Below, piece after piece: positions 1 to 8,072 of a DNA stretch of 64,000 nt. This DNA is from an uncultured Rhizobium sp. Lineage in GTDB: Bacteria > Pseudomonadota > Alphaproteobacteria > Rhizobiales > Rhizobiaceae. The notes beneath the pieces were generated by a model. It did not search any database, was not told the origin of the DNA, and saw only the letters and a list, made by a program, of their open reading frames with translations. The translations under genes and the position numbers were made by a program. Position 1 is the stretch's first letter, and each line of letters starts with the position of its first letter. The stretch is from assembly GCA_945952045.1 (NCBI GenBank), contig CAMFHE010000013.1, forward strand, positions 50,483 through 114,482, written 5' to 3'.

Positions 1-1
1 G

Positions 2-997
2 TTCATCACCCATGACCTTGGCATCGTGCGCAAATTCGCCGACCGCGTCTGCGTCATGACCAAGGGGCGCATTGTCGAGACCGGCCCCGTCGAACAGGTG
101 TTCACCAATCCGCAGCACGACTATACCCGCCACCTGCTGAACGCCGAACCGACCGGCGAACCGCCGCCGGCTGACGAAACCAAGCCTGTGGTTATGGAAG
201 GCAAGGACGTGCGCGTCTGGTTCCCGATCAAGGCCGGTTTCCTGCGCAAGGTGGTCGATCACGTCAAGGCAGTGGATGGCATCGATCTGAAACTGCGCGC
301 CGGCCAGACGCTCGGCGTCGTCGGTGAATCCGGCTCCGGCAAGACGACGCTGGGGCTAGCGCTGACGCGGCTGATTTCCTCGAAAGGTCGCATCGCCTTC
401 GTCGGTAAGGATATCGAGCGTTTTTCCTTCGCCGAGATGCGGCCTCTGCGCCGGCAGATGCAGATCGTGTTCCAGGACCCCTTCGGCTCGCTGTCGCCGC
501 GCATGTCGGTCGCCGATATCATCGCCGAGGGCCTGCGCGTGCACGAGCCTGCCCTCTCCTTCGAAGAGCGTGACCGGCGCGTCTGCTGGGCGCTGGAAGA
601 GGTCAATCTCGATCCGACCACCCGCTGGCGCTTTCCGCATGAATTCTCCGGCGGTCAGCGCCAGCGCATCGCCATCGCCCGGGCCATGGTGCTGAAGCCG
701 CGCTTCGTCATGCTCGATGAGCCGACATCGGCGCTGGATATGAGCGTGCAGGCGCAGGTGGTCGATCTCTTGCGCGACTTGCAGGCCAAGCATGACCTTG
801 CCTATCTGTTCATCAGCCACGATCTGCGCGTCGTCAAAGCCCTGTCCAACCATGTCATCGTCATGCGTTTCGGCAAGGTGGTGGAACAGGGGCCGGCGGA
901 AACCATCTTCGCCGATCCGCAGGAAGACTATACCCGCGCGCTGATGGCCGCGGCCTTCAACCTCGAAGCCGTCCCCGTCGGCGGCGTCAAACAGTGA
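2..997 (+). CDS. Oligopeptide/dipeptide ABC transporter ATP-binding protein, 3' part (DppD-DppF fusion type)
   Basis: The reading frame is open from base 2, so the gene starts left of the window. The first ~50 visible residues are the tail of one ATPase domain (switch-histidine motif FITHDLG, then an oligopeptide-type C-terminus). A second complete ATPase domain follows, with Walker A GESGSGKTT (about 322-348), signature SGGQRQRIAIARA and Walker B VMLDEPTSALD. Two nucleotide-binding domains in one chain is the fused DppD-DppF/GsiA arrangement, which powers uptake of peptides or related solutes through a DppBC-type channel at the inner membrane. The permeases and binding protein are presumably further left. 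The substrate cannot be read from this part. The stop codon touches the next gene, suggesting cotranscription. Confidence 0.93.
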   Translation, partial: FITHDLGIVRKFADRVCVMTKGRIVETGPVEQVFTNPQHDYTRHLLNAEPTGEPPPADETKPVVMEGKDVRVWFPIKAGFLRKVVDHVKAVDGIDLKLRAGQTLGVVGESGSGKTTLGLALTRLISSKGRIAFVGKDIERFSFAEMRPLRRQMQIVFQDPFGSLSPRMSVADIIAEGLRVHEPALSFEERDRRVCWALEEVNLDPTTRWRFPHEFSGGQRQRIAIARAMVLKPRFVMLDEPTSALDMSVQAQVVDLLRDLQAKHDLAYLFISHDLRVVKALSNHVIVMRFGKVVEQGPAETIFADPQEDYTRALMAAAFNLEAVPVGGVKQ

Positions 998-1008
998 ATG
1001 CGATTCCC

Positions 1009-1968
1009 ATGTCCGACAAAAGCCCCGTCATCGTCGATCTGAAATTCGATCCCGAAACCGTCGCGAAATCGCTTGCGAGCGCTTTTCCCGGGCGCGAGGT
1101 CATCAACCTCGCCGACCCCGCAACGCGTGGGCGCGATCTCTCGGGTATTTCGTATGCCGTGGTGTGGAAGCCGGATGGGGACCTGTTCGAACGCGCCCCC
1201 GACCTCAAGGTGATATTCTCCGGCGGTGCGGGCGTCGACAGCATCCTGTCCATCCCCAGCTTGCCGGATATCCCGATCGTCCGCTTCGTCGATCACACGT
1301 TGACGACCCGCATGAGCGAATGGGTGGTGCTGCAATGCCTGACGCATCTGCGCCAGTGCTTCACCTATGCCGACATGCAGGCCGCGCGACAGTGGGAGGA
1401 ACTTGCGCAGCCACAGGCGAGCGAAATCACCGTCGGCGTCATGGGTCTCGGTGTCCTCGGGCTCGATGCCGTGCATAAATTGAAGGTCATGGGTTTCGAT
1501 GTCATCGGCTGGTCGCGCACGCAAAAAACCATCGACAGTCTGGAAACCTTCGATTCCGCCGGCCTCGATGCCTTCCTCGGTCGCACCGATTTCCTCGTCG
1601 GCCTGCTGCCGCTGACGCCGGAGACGGAAGGCTTCTACAATGCCGGCCTGTTCTCCAGGCTGCGCCAGGGCGGCGCGCTCGGCAAGCCGGTCTTCATCAA
1701 TGCCGGCCGTGGCAAAAGCCAGGTTTCGGGCGATATCGTTGCAGCGTTGGAAAAGGGCGTTCTCGGCGGCGCTTCGCTCGACGTTTTCGAGCGCGAACCG
1801 CTGGAGACCGACAGCCCGCTCTGGGGCATGAAAAACGTCATCGTCACGCCGCATGCCGCCGCCTCCTCCGACGAGCGGGCCCTGTTCCGCAACGTGGAGA
1901 CGCAGATCGCAGGCTTCGAGCGCGGTAAAGCCCTGCCCGATCTCGTCGATCGCCAGCGCGGCTATTGA
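1009..1968 (+). CDS. ghrA: Glyoxylate/hydroxypyruvate reductase A-like D-2-hydroxyacid dehydrogenase
   Basis: This is a cytoplasmic NAD(P)H-dependent 2-hydroxyacid dehydrogenase of about 319 residues, the usual GhrA length. The Rossmann motif VGVMGLGVLGLDAVHKL lies mid-protein, followed by the catalytic elements NAGRGKSQ (Arg), DVFEREPL (Glu region) and TPHAAA (His). GhrA-type enzymes reduce glyoxylate and hydroxypyruvate. The start is uncertain: a GTG at 994 overlaps the preceding stop, while the ATG at 1009 gives the more usual N-terminus; neither has a strong ribosome-binding site. It directly follows the peptide ABC ATPase and may be its last operon member, in which case the true substrate could be a 2-ketoacid linked to the transported compound. 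Confidence 0.85.
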   Translation: MSDKSPVIVDLKFDPETVAKSLASAFPGREVINLADPATRGRDLSGISYAVVWKPDGDLFERAPDLKVIFSGGAGVDSILSIPSLPDIPIVRFVDHTLTTRMSEWVVLQCLTHLRQCFTYADMQAARQWEELAQPQASEITVGVMGLGVLGLDAVHKLKVMGFDVIGWSRTQKTIDSLETFDSAGLDAFLGRTDFLVGLLPLTPETEGFYNAGLFSRLRQGGALGKPVFINAGRGKSQVSGDIVAALEKGVLGGASLDVFEREPLETDSPLWGMKNVIVTPHAAASSDERALFRNVETQIAGFERGKALPDLVDRQRGY

Positions 1969-2106
1969 GGGCGGCGGCGAAAACGCATGTCGCTTTTAAT
2001 CGATTTGGCTGGACAGCGCCGCGTGTTTTCCCGATAACTCCATGACATCATTCGCCGGACGGTCAAGCGCCACGGCACGACAGCAACAGGAATCAGGGCT
2101 GAACCC

Positions 2107-3411
2107 ATGGCGAAGACCGATATCGCCCGCCGCGTTTTCAACCACACATGGAAGCTCGATCCGATCATCCGCAGCCTGATCGACACCGACTTCTACAAGC
2201 TCCTGATGCTGCAGATGATCTGGAAGCTTTATCCGGATGTATCGGCGACTTTCGCGCTGATCAACCGCACGAAATCGGTGCGTCTCGCCGACGAGATCGA
2301 CGAGGGCGAACTGCGCGCCCAACTCGACCACGCCCGCACGCTTCGGCTCTCCAAGAAGGAGATGATCTGGCTGGCGGGCAACACATTCTATGGCAAGGCG
2401 CAGATTTTCGAGCCGGAATTTCTCGCCTGGCTGTCGAATTTCCAGCTTCCTGAATACGAACTTTCCAAGGCCAACGGCCAGTATACGCTGCATTTCCACG
2501 GCAAGTGGGTCGAGACCACCATGTGGGAAATTCCCGCATTGGCGATCATCAACGAGCTGCGGTCGCGCGCGGCGATGCGCGACCTCGGCTACTTCACCCT
2601 CGACGTGCTCTATGCCCGCGCCAAGGCGAAGATGTGGTCCAAGGTCGAGCGGTTGAGGCTGTTGCCGGGCCTGCGCATTTCCGATTTCGGTACCCGCCGT
2701 CGCCATAGTTTCCTGTGGCAGCGCTGGTGCGTCGAGGCGCTGAAGGAAGGCATCGGCCCGCGTTTCACCGGCACCAGCAACGTCCTGCTCGCCATGGATT
2801 CCGATCTCGAAGCCGTCGGCACCAATGCGCATGAATTGCCGATGGTCGCCGCAGCCTTGGCAGAAACCGACGCTGAACTGGCCGAAGCGCCCTACAAGGT
2901 GCTGCGCGACTGGAACAAGCTCTACGGCGGCAACCTGCTGATCGTGCTGCCGGACGCCTATGGCACCGCGGCTTTCTTGCGCAACGCGCCGGAATGGGTG
3001 GCCGACTGGACCGGTTTCCGCCCCGACAGCGCACCACCTATCGAAGGCGGGGAAAAGATCATCGCCTGGTGGGAAAAAATGGGCCGCGATCCGAAGACGA
3101 AGATGCTGATCTTCTCCGACGGTCTCGACGTCGACGCCATCGTCGATACCTACCGCCATTTCGAGGGCCGGGTGCGGATGAGTTTCGGCTGGGGCACCAA
3201 CCTCACCAACGACTTCGCCGGCTGCGCCCCGAAGACCATCGACGGGCTGAAACCGATCTCCATCGTCTGCAAGGTGGTGGACGCCAATGGCCGCCCGGCC
3301 GTGAAACTGTCCGACAACCCGCAAAAAGCGACCGGCGAGCCGGAGGAAGTCGAACGATATTTGAAATTCTTTGGCCAGGAAGATCGCGTCGAGCAAAAGG
3401 TTCTGGTATAG
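2107..3411 (+). CDS. pncB: Nicotinate phosphoribosyltransferase
   Basis: PncB converts nicotinate plus PRPP to nicotinate mononucleotide in the Preiss-Handler NAD salvage pathway, coupled to ATP hydrolysis. The 434-residue length is standard. Recognisable family blocks are [14 protein letters not shown] near the N-terminus, the FGTRRRHSF segment around residue 195-203 that carries the family's histidine region, and [11 protein letters not shown] near the C-terminus that binds phosphate. The ATG at 2107 has a purine-rich AGGAATCAGGG stretch upstream. It stands alone, 138 bases after ghrA and 65 bases before the Rrf2 regulator. No riboswitch or NrtR-like site was seen upstream. Confidence 0.96.
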   Translation: MAKTDIARRVFNHTWKLDPIIRSLIDTDFYKLLMLQMIWKLYPDVSATFALINRTKSVRLADEIDEGELRAQLDHARTLRLSKKEMIWLAGNTFYGKAQIFEPEFLAWLSNFQLPEYELSKANGQYTLHFHGKWVETTMWEIPALAIINELRSRAAMRDLGYFTLDVLYARAKAKMWSKVERLRLLPGLRISDFGTRRRHSFLWQRWCVEALKEGIGPRFTGTSNVLLAMDSDLEAVGTNAHELPMVAAALAETDAELAEAPYKVLRDWNKLYGGNLLIVLPDAYGTAAFLRNAPEWVADWTGFRPDSAPPIEGGEKIIAWWEKMGRDPKTKMLIFSDGLDVDAIVDTYRHFEGRVRMSFGWGTNLTNDFAGCAPKTIDGLKPISIVCKVVDANGRPAVKLSDNPQKATGEPEEVERYLKFFGQEDRVEQKVLV

Positions 3412-3476
3412 GCCCGTCAACTTTCTCGAATATTGCCGGCGTGGCGAGTTGAGTTCCGCGCCGCGAAAGAGCGGTC

Positions 3477-3932
3477 ATGCTGACGAAAAAGGGAAAATAC
3501 GGGCTCAAGGCCTTGAACGACCTCGCGCGTCTACCGCCGGGCGGCTCGGCGCTGAGCAGCGAAATCGCTGCGCGCAACAATATTCCGAAGAAGTTCCTCG
3601 ACACGATCCTGCTTGAACTTCGCAACGCCGGCATCGTCCGCTCGAAGAAGGGGCCGGGCGGCGGTTATGCGCTGTCCAAGCCGGCAACCGAAATCCAAAT
3701 CGGCCACGCCATTCGCACCCTGGACGGACCGCTCGCGCCGATCCGTTGCGCCAGCCGCACCGCATTCGAGGCCTGCGACGATTGCAACGACCCGGAGGCT
3801 TGTGAAGTGCGGCGTTCGATGACGCTGGTGCGCGACGCCATGGCCGAGATTCTCGATGGCATGACGCTCGACGTGTTTTCGCGCACGCCGGACGCGGCGG
3901 GCGATACCGGCGATCGCACCGCACAGCAATGA
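3477..3932 (+). CDS. Rrf2 family transcriptional regulator
   Basis: The protein has 151 residues with the Rrf2 winged helix: MLTKKGKYGLKAL, then IAARNNIPKKFLDTILLELRNAGIV as the recognition region, and the wing KKGPGGGYALSKP. The C-terminal half holds a cysteine cluster (CASRTAFEACDDCNDPEAC, about residues 91-109). Rrf2 proteins such as IscR, NsrR and RirA ligate Fe-S clusters through three cysteines, so this one may sense iron, redox or nitric oxide state. The spacing is looser than in IscR, and many Rrf2 proteins (CymR type) lack a cluster. Its target is unknown; pncB lies immediately upstream and the ArsC-like gene converges with no gap. Confidence 0.9.
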   Translation: MLTKKGKYGLKALNDLARLPPGGSALSSEIAARNNIPKKFLDTILLELRNAGIVRSKKGPGGGYALSKPATEIQIGHAIRTLDGPLAPIRCASRTAFEACDDCNDPEACEVRRSMTLVRDAMAEILDGMTLDVFSRTPDAAGDTGDRTAQQ

Positions 3933-4283
3933 TCAGAGGCCAAAAAAGGCCGCGTAAAGCTCTGGCTTGAAGCCGATCTGCAGCCCGGGACCGCTTTCCA
4001 GCACCGGACGCTTGATCATAGACGGCTGCACCAGCATCAACGCGATGGCCTTGTCTTCGGAGAGATCGGTCTTGTCAGCCTCGGGCAGCGCCCGGAACGT
4101 CGTTCCGGCGCGGTTGAGCACCTTGTCCCAGCCGGCCTCCGCGCACCAGCGCTTCAGATGCGCTTCGTCGATGCCTTCGGCCTTGTAATCGTGAAAATCA
4201 TAGGCGATGCCGTTCTGGTCGAGCCAGCTACGCGCCTTCTTCATCGTGTCGCAATTCTTGATGCCGTAAATCGTGACGCTCAC
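3933..4283 (-). CDS. ArsC/Spx-like thioredoxin-fold reductase (YffB type)
   Basis: This is a 116-residue thioredoxin-fold protein of the arsenate reductase (ArsC) superfamily, closest in look to the YffB/MgsR branch. The N-terminal motif MSVTIYGIKNCDTMKKA carries a single Cys in NCDT, followed by WLDQNGIAYDFHDYK. The second half contains MIKRPVLESG, the conserved ArsC RP segment. No arsenite pump or ArsR gene is nearby, so a role in arsenate resistance is not supported; the YffB group probably handles glutathione-linked disulfides. Its stop abuts the stop of the Rrf2 gene. The integrase gene lies 21 bases upstream on the same strand. Confidence 0.85.
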   Translation of the reverse strand: MSVTIYGIKNCDTMKKARSWLDQNGIAYDFHDYKAEGIDEAHLKRWCAEAGWDKVLNRAGTTFRALPEADKTDLSEDKAIALMLVQPSMIKRPVLESGPGLQIGFKPELYAAFFGL

Positions 4284-4304
4284 GCGAAAACTCCATTTGA
4301 ATGA

Positions 4305-5348
4305 TCAAAGACCGGAGGCCTTGGTCAGGTTGATGCGGAAACGGTCGCGATTGCGCTGATACCGCCGTGTCATTTCCGCAGATGCATGGCCGAGTTGCTT
4401 CTGGACATGGCGCTCCTCCGCCTCGGCCGCCGTGGCAAGGCCGGCGCGCAGCGAGTGGCCGGAAAATTTCAAGGTGCGCTCGGCCTCGGAAAGATCGGCG
4501 CGCACTCCGGCAGCCAGCGTCGTTCGTTTCACCAGTCGCGCCACATGCCGGTCGTTCATGCGCCCGGCGCCGACCTTCGAATCCATGCCGGCAATGGCGC
4601 GAAACAGCGGCCCGTTGTCGATCCGACCGAGACGGAGCCAGGTTTCCAGCGCCGCCACCGGGCAGGTCGCGTCCGCGGAGCCGCGCCCGACCTCGACCTC
4701 GCGCCAGCCGGTCTTGCCGCGCAGCGTCACGAGGATGCCTTCTCTCAAGATCTCGATCCAGCCGGTGCCGTCCTCGGTCTGTCCGCGCCCGCAATCCAGC
4801 CCGACGATTTCCGAGCGGCGCAAACCGCCGGCAAAGCCGATGAGCAGGATCGCCCGGTCGCGCAAACCCCGCAAACTGCCGCGATCCAGCGTTTCCAGCA
4901 TGGCGATGAGATCGGCGGGCAGGATCGCTTCCTTCTGCATCGGTGGGCGGGCATGGCTGCGGCGAATGCCGGCCAGCACCGTGGCGATATGCCGATCGGC
5001 TCGGTCAAGCATCAATCCGCGCTTCGCAAAATTCCAGGACAGCGCCGACAGTCGCCGCTCGATAGTGCCGACCGAAGAGCGGCTACCACACTCGCCGGCC
5101 GCAAGGGCTGCGATATAAAGCGCAATCATCTGCGGACGCGGCGGCATCGCCTCCATCCCGTTACGCCGGCACCAGGCGTCGAAATGCCGCCAATCCGAAG
5201 CATAGGCGCGGCGGGTATTTTCGGAGGACGCGTTACGGACATAGTCGCGGACGTGATCGGCAAGCCTGCCCAGACGCATCGGCGGCTGCTCCGCATGATC
5301 GTTTGCCACCACGAAAAAGGTCGTCTCGCCGTCGATGTCGCCTGTCAT
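4305..5348 (-). CDS. Tyrosine recombinase (phage integrase family)
   Basis: The protein has 347 residues with an N-terminal SAM-like core-binding domain (about 25-130: RRAYASDWRHFDAWC) and a C-terminal catalytic domain. All catalytic positions can be assigned: Arg177 in GGLRRSEI, Lys212 in RGKTG, His298 and Arg301 in GHSLRAG, His321 in LGHAS and the nucleophile Tyr330 in RRYQR. The enzyme should therefore be active in site-specific DNA cleavage and joining. No other phage or plasmid gene, tRNA or attachment-site repeat is nearby, and base use is like the neighbours. It may be a long-resident chromosomal recombinase rather than the mark of a recent island. Confidence 0.92.
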   Translation of the reverse strand: MTGDIDGETTFFVVANDHAEQPPMRLGRLADHVRDYVRNASSENTRRAYASDWRHFDAWCRRNGMEAMPPRPQMIALYIAALAAGECGSRSSVGTIERRLSALSWNFAKRGLMLDRADRHIATVLAGIRRSHARPPMQKEAILPADLIAMLETLDRGSLRGLRDRAILLIGFAGGLRRSEIVGLDCGRGQTEDGTGWIEILREGILVTLRGKTGWREVEVGRGSADATCPVAALETWLRLGRIDNGPLFRAIAGMDSKVGAGRMNDRHVARLVKRTTLAAGVRADLSEAERTLKFSGHSLRAGLATAAEAEERHVQKQLGHASAEMTRRYQRNRDRFRINLTKASGL

Positions 5349-5533
5349 CCTGCCGTCTCGAACGTGCCGGCGGAGATCGCAAGTCTCACCCGGCGAATGG
5401 AACAGAATCGTGAACGTGCTCTATCTGTCATGGCCCCATGAGCGGTTTCAAGTGCATCACGGCCTTGAATTCTACCGCCGGCCTTGCCAAGTGAGGCGAC
5501 GAATCGCCTGCATTGAAAGGAGTTTGCCACCCG

Positions 5534-7420
5534 ATGAGCGAAACTGCGGAAAAAACCGTCGAGAATCATGTCTTCGAAGCCGATGTCGCCCGCCTGCTGC
5601 ACCTGATGGTGCATTCGGTTTATTCCGACAAGGACGTCTTCCTGCGCGAGCTGATCTCGAATGCGGCCGATGCCTGCGAAAAGCTGCGCTACGAAGCGAT
5701 CACCCATCCCGAACTCTTCGGCGACGATGCCCAGCCGCATATTTCGCTTGTCCTGAATGAGGAAGGCCGCCGCATCGTCATCCAGGACAACGGCATCGGC
5801 ATGAGCCGCGCCGAGATGATCGAATCGCTCGGCACCATCGCCCGCTCCGGCACCCGCGCTTTCATGGAGATGGTCGAAGCCGCCAAGGGCAAGGACGGCG
5901 CACAGCTTATCGGCCAGTTTGGCGTCGGTTTCTATTCGGCCTTCATGGTTGCCGACAAGGTTGATGTCGTCTCCCGGCGCGCCGGTTCGGGCGAGGCATG
6001 GCTCTGGTCCTCGGACGGCAAGGGCAGCTATAGCATCGCCGAGGCTTCCGCGGCCGACGCGCCGAAGCGCGGTACGCGCATCACCCTGCATCTTCTGGAA
6101 GACGCGCAGAAATATACCTCGCGCTGGAGCGTCGAGCATATCGTCAAGCAGCAATCCGGCCATGTGCCAGTGCCGATCGATCTCTACGAAAAGCCGGATG
6201 CCGAACCGAACCGCCTGACGGACGGCACGGCCCTGTGGACGCGCCCGAAATCGGAAATTTCCAAGGAGGAATATACCGATTTCTATCGCGGTGTCGCCGG
6301 CCAGTATGACGAACCGGCGCTGACGGTGCATTTCCGCGCCGAGGGTCGACACGAATATACCGCCCTCGCCTTCGTTCCCACTTCGGCGCCGTTCGATCTC
6401 TTCGACGCCGACCGCAAGGGACGGATGAAGCTCTACGTCAAGCGTGTATTCATCACCGACGACGCCGAGCTTCTGCCGCGCTATCTGCGTTTCGTGCGTG
6501 GCCTCGTCGATACGTCCGACCTGCCGCTCAACGTTTCGCGCGAGATGATCCAGGAAAGCCCTCTGCTCGCCGCCATCCGCAAGGGCGTGACCAACCGTGT
6601 ACTGACCGGCATCGAGAAACTGTCCGAAAACGAGCCGGAAAGCTTCGCAAAGCTCTGGGAGATCTTCGGCAGCGTCATCAAGGAAGGCATCTACGAGGAT
6701 TTCGAGCGCCGAGAGCAGCTGATCAAGCTTTCCCGTTTCCGCACGACTGCGGCGGAAGAGCCGGTACGCTCGCTGGCCGACTACGTCAAGGACATGAAGG
6801 ACGGGCAGAAGGCGATCTATTATCTCGCCGGCAGTTCGCTCGCCCAGCTCAAGGCTTCTCCGCAGCTAGAAGGTTTTCGCGCGCGCGGCATCGAAGTGCT
6901 GCTGCTGACCGATCCGGTCGACAGTTTCTGGGTGACGACCGCGCCGGATTTCGACGGCAAGCCTTTCCGTTCGATCACGCAAGGCAATGCCGATCTGGCC
7001 GAGATCAAGCCGCTCGACGGCAAGGACGACAAACCAAAGGCAAATACGGATGTCGACGGCTTTATCGCTTTTGCGAGGACGACGCTTGGTGATGCGGTCT
7101 CGGATGTGCGCGCCTCGGACCGTTTGACCGAAAGTCCGGTCTGCCTGGTTGCCACCGAACAGGGGCCGGATCGGCAGCTTGAAAAGATCCTGCAAGGCGC
7201 CGGTCGCATGGACCAGGCGGCCAAACCGGTGTTGGAAGTCAATCCCGGCCATGCGCTGATCGCGGCGATTGCCGCAGCGCCCGCAGGCGACGAGTTCCGC
7301 ACTGATGCCGTGCAATTGCTGCTCGACCAGGCCCGGGTGCTCGATGGCGACAAGCCGGCAGACCCCCGCGCCTTCGCCGAACGCCTCGCCCGCGTCTTCG
7401 AACGGGCGCTGAAGTCCTGA
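5534..7420 (+). CDS. htpG: Molecular chaperone HtpG (Hsp90)
   Basis: This is the cytoplasmic ATP-dependent Hsp90 chaperone of 628 residues, the normal length. N-terminal GHKL ATPase motifs are present: ELISNAADACEKLRYE, DNGIGM and GQFGVGFYSAFMVADKV. The middle domain contains VDTSDLPLNVSREMIQE with the conserved Arg contacting ATP. The ATG at 5534 is chosen because AAAGGAG at 5516-5522 sits at good distance. It is a single-gene unit: a divergent integrase lies 185 bases upstream and a strong intrinsic terminator 36 bases downstream. No convincing RpoH promoter was found. Confidence 0.98.
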   Translation: MSETAEKTVENHVFEADVARLLHLMVHSVYSDKDVFLRELISNAADACEKLRYEAITHPELFGDDAQPHISLVLNEEGRRIVIQDNGIGMSRAEMIESLGTIARSGTRAFMEMVEAAKGKDGAQLIGQFGVGFYSAFMVADKVDVVSRRAGSGEAWLWSSDGKGSYSIAEASAADAPKRGTRITLHLLEDAQKYTSRWSVEHIVKQQSGHVPVPIDLYEKPDAEPNRLTDGTALWTRPKSEISKEEYTDFYRGVAGQYDEPALTVHFRAEGRHEYTALAFVPTSAPFDLFDADRKGRMKLYVKRVFITDDAELLPRYLRFVRGLVDTSDLPLNVSREMIQESPLLAAIRKGVTNRVLTGIEKLSENEPESFAKLWEIFGSVIKEGIYEDFERREQLIKLSRFRTTAAEEPVRSLADYVKDMKDGQKAIYYLAGSSLAQLKASPQLEGFRARGIEVLLLTDPVDSFWVTTAPDFDGKPFRSITQGNADLAEIKPLDGKDDKPKANTDVDGFIAFARTTLGDAVSDVRASDRLTESPVCLVATEQGPDRQLEKILQGAGRMDQAAKPVLEVNPGHALIAAIAAAPAGDEFRTDAVQLLLDQARVLDGDKPADPRAFAERLARVFERALKS

Positions 7421-7455
7421 TCGAGGCAGATCGAGCTGTTTCGACACAATAAGAC

Positions 7456-7490
7456 GACGGCCGGGTTTCCACCCGGCCGTCCTGCCTTTT
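7456..7490 (+). terminator. Intrinsic terminator of htpG
   Basis: A perfect 11-bp GC-rich stem (7456-7466 with 7471-7481) closes a 4-base loop TTCC. It is followed by CTGCC and a TTTT run at 7487-7490. It lies 36 bases after the htpG stop. Confidence 0.85.
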
Positions 7491-7513
7491 CCAGATATGA
7501 GATTGCTGATCGT

Positions 7514-7744
7514 CTACAAGACGAATTCTGATGACAGCGACTTGTGGCGGTTGAGCTGGTCGATCAGGGCCGGAACGGTGCGGTGCCCCTCGCGGAACAT
7601 GTTCACGAGCGCGGTGGCGGCAAGTTCGGCGACGACGCTGCCCAATTCTACGCGCTTCTCCTCGCACCATATTTCCAGGGCATCCCTCAGGATGGCCAGA
7701 TCGCGCGGAGTGAAGGACGTATGCAAAAACTGGTTGGTACGCAT
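7514..7744 (-). CDS. Small conserved-looking protein of unknown function
   Basis: A 76-residue protein reading MRTNQFLHTSFTPRDLAIL, then a largely helical sequence ending SLSSEFVL. I do not recognise a domain. The ATG at 7744 is preferred, with GTGGA nine bases upstream; a TTG at 7792 would add 16 residues with no better ribosome site. It is acidic to neutral, without membrane segments or a signal peptide. The LRDALEIWCEEKRVELGS and ALIDQLNRHK segments suggest a compact helical fold. It converges on htpG across the terminator and is divergent from lpiA. The coding call rests on its plausible amino acid pattern, not on a family match. Confidence 0.65.
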   Translation of the reverse strand: MRTNQFLHTSFTPRDLAILRDALEIWCEEKRVELGSVVAELAATALVNMFREGHRTVPALIDQLNRHKSLSSEFVL

Positions 7745-8072
7745 GATTTCCACTATCAATGATATTGAAGCGTCAGGGCGCGTCGACCTCAAAAAGGTAA
7801 GCGCGACTTAACTTTTCATTCACTACGCATGCCATTGTTCCAAAAACGATTTTTCAGTCTCGGAAGGCTATGCGAAGATGCAGATAGGGAGCTGATGCAA
7901 AGCTTCAAGATGGGCAAACGCGATTGTGAACCACCGTCATCGAAAGCTTCTTTTGCAATTCGAGCGATTTTTGTTTGACCCATGCATATTCTGACGCGAT
8001 ATCGCCCTAAATTGGGTTCAGGCCGCCGCCATCGGCCGCATCAAGACGCGCCAACGAGTCGAAAGTAGACAG
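7745..8072. other. 328-base intergenic region upstream of lpiA
   Basis: This divergent region separates the small minus-strand gene from lpiA and must carry both promoters. It is visibly richer in A and T than the flanking genes. I saw no inverted repeat, riboswitch or small reading frame that I could support, and no clear -35/-10 pair to commit to. Confidence 0.5.

Noticed and set aside
5455..5533. RpoH-type heat-shock promoter before htpG
   Set aside because: CTTGAA occurs, but no matching CCCATNT -10 element was found at the required distance.
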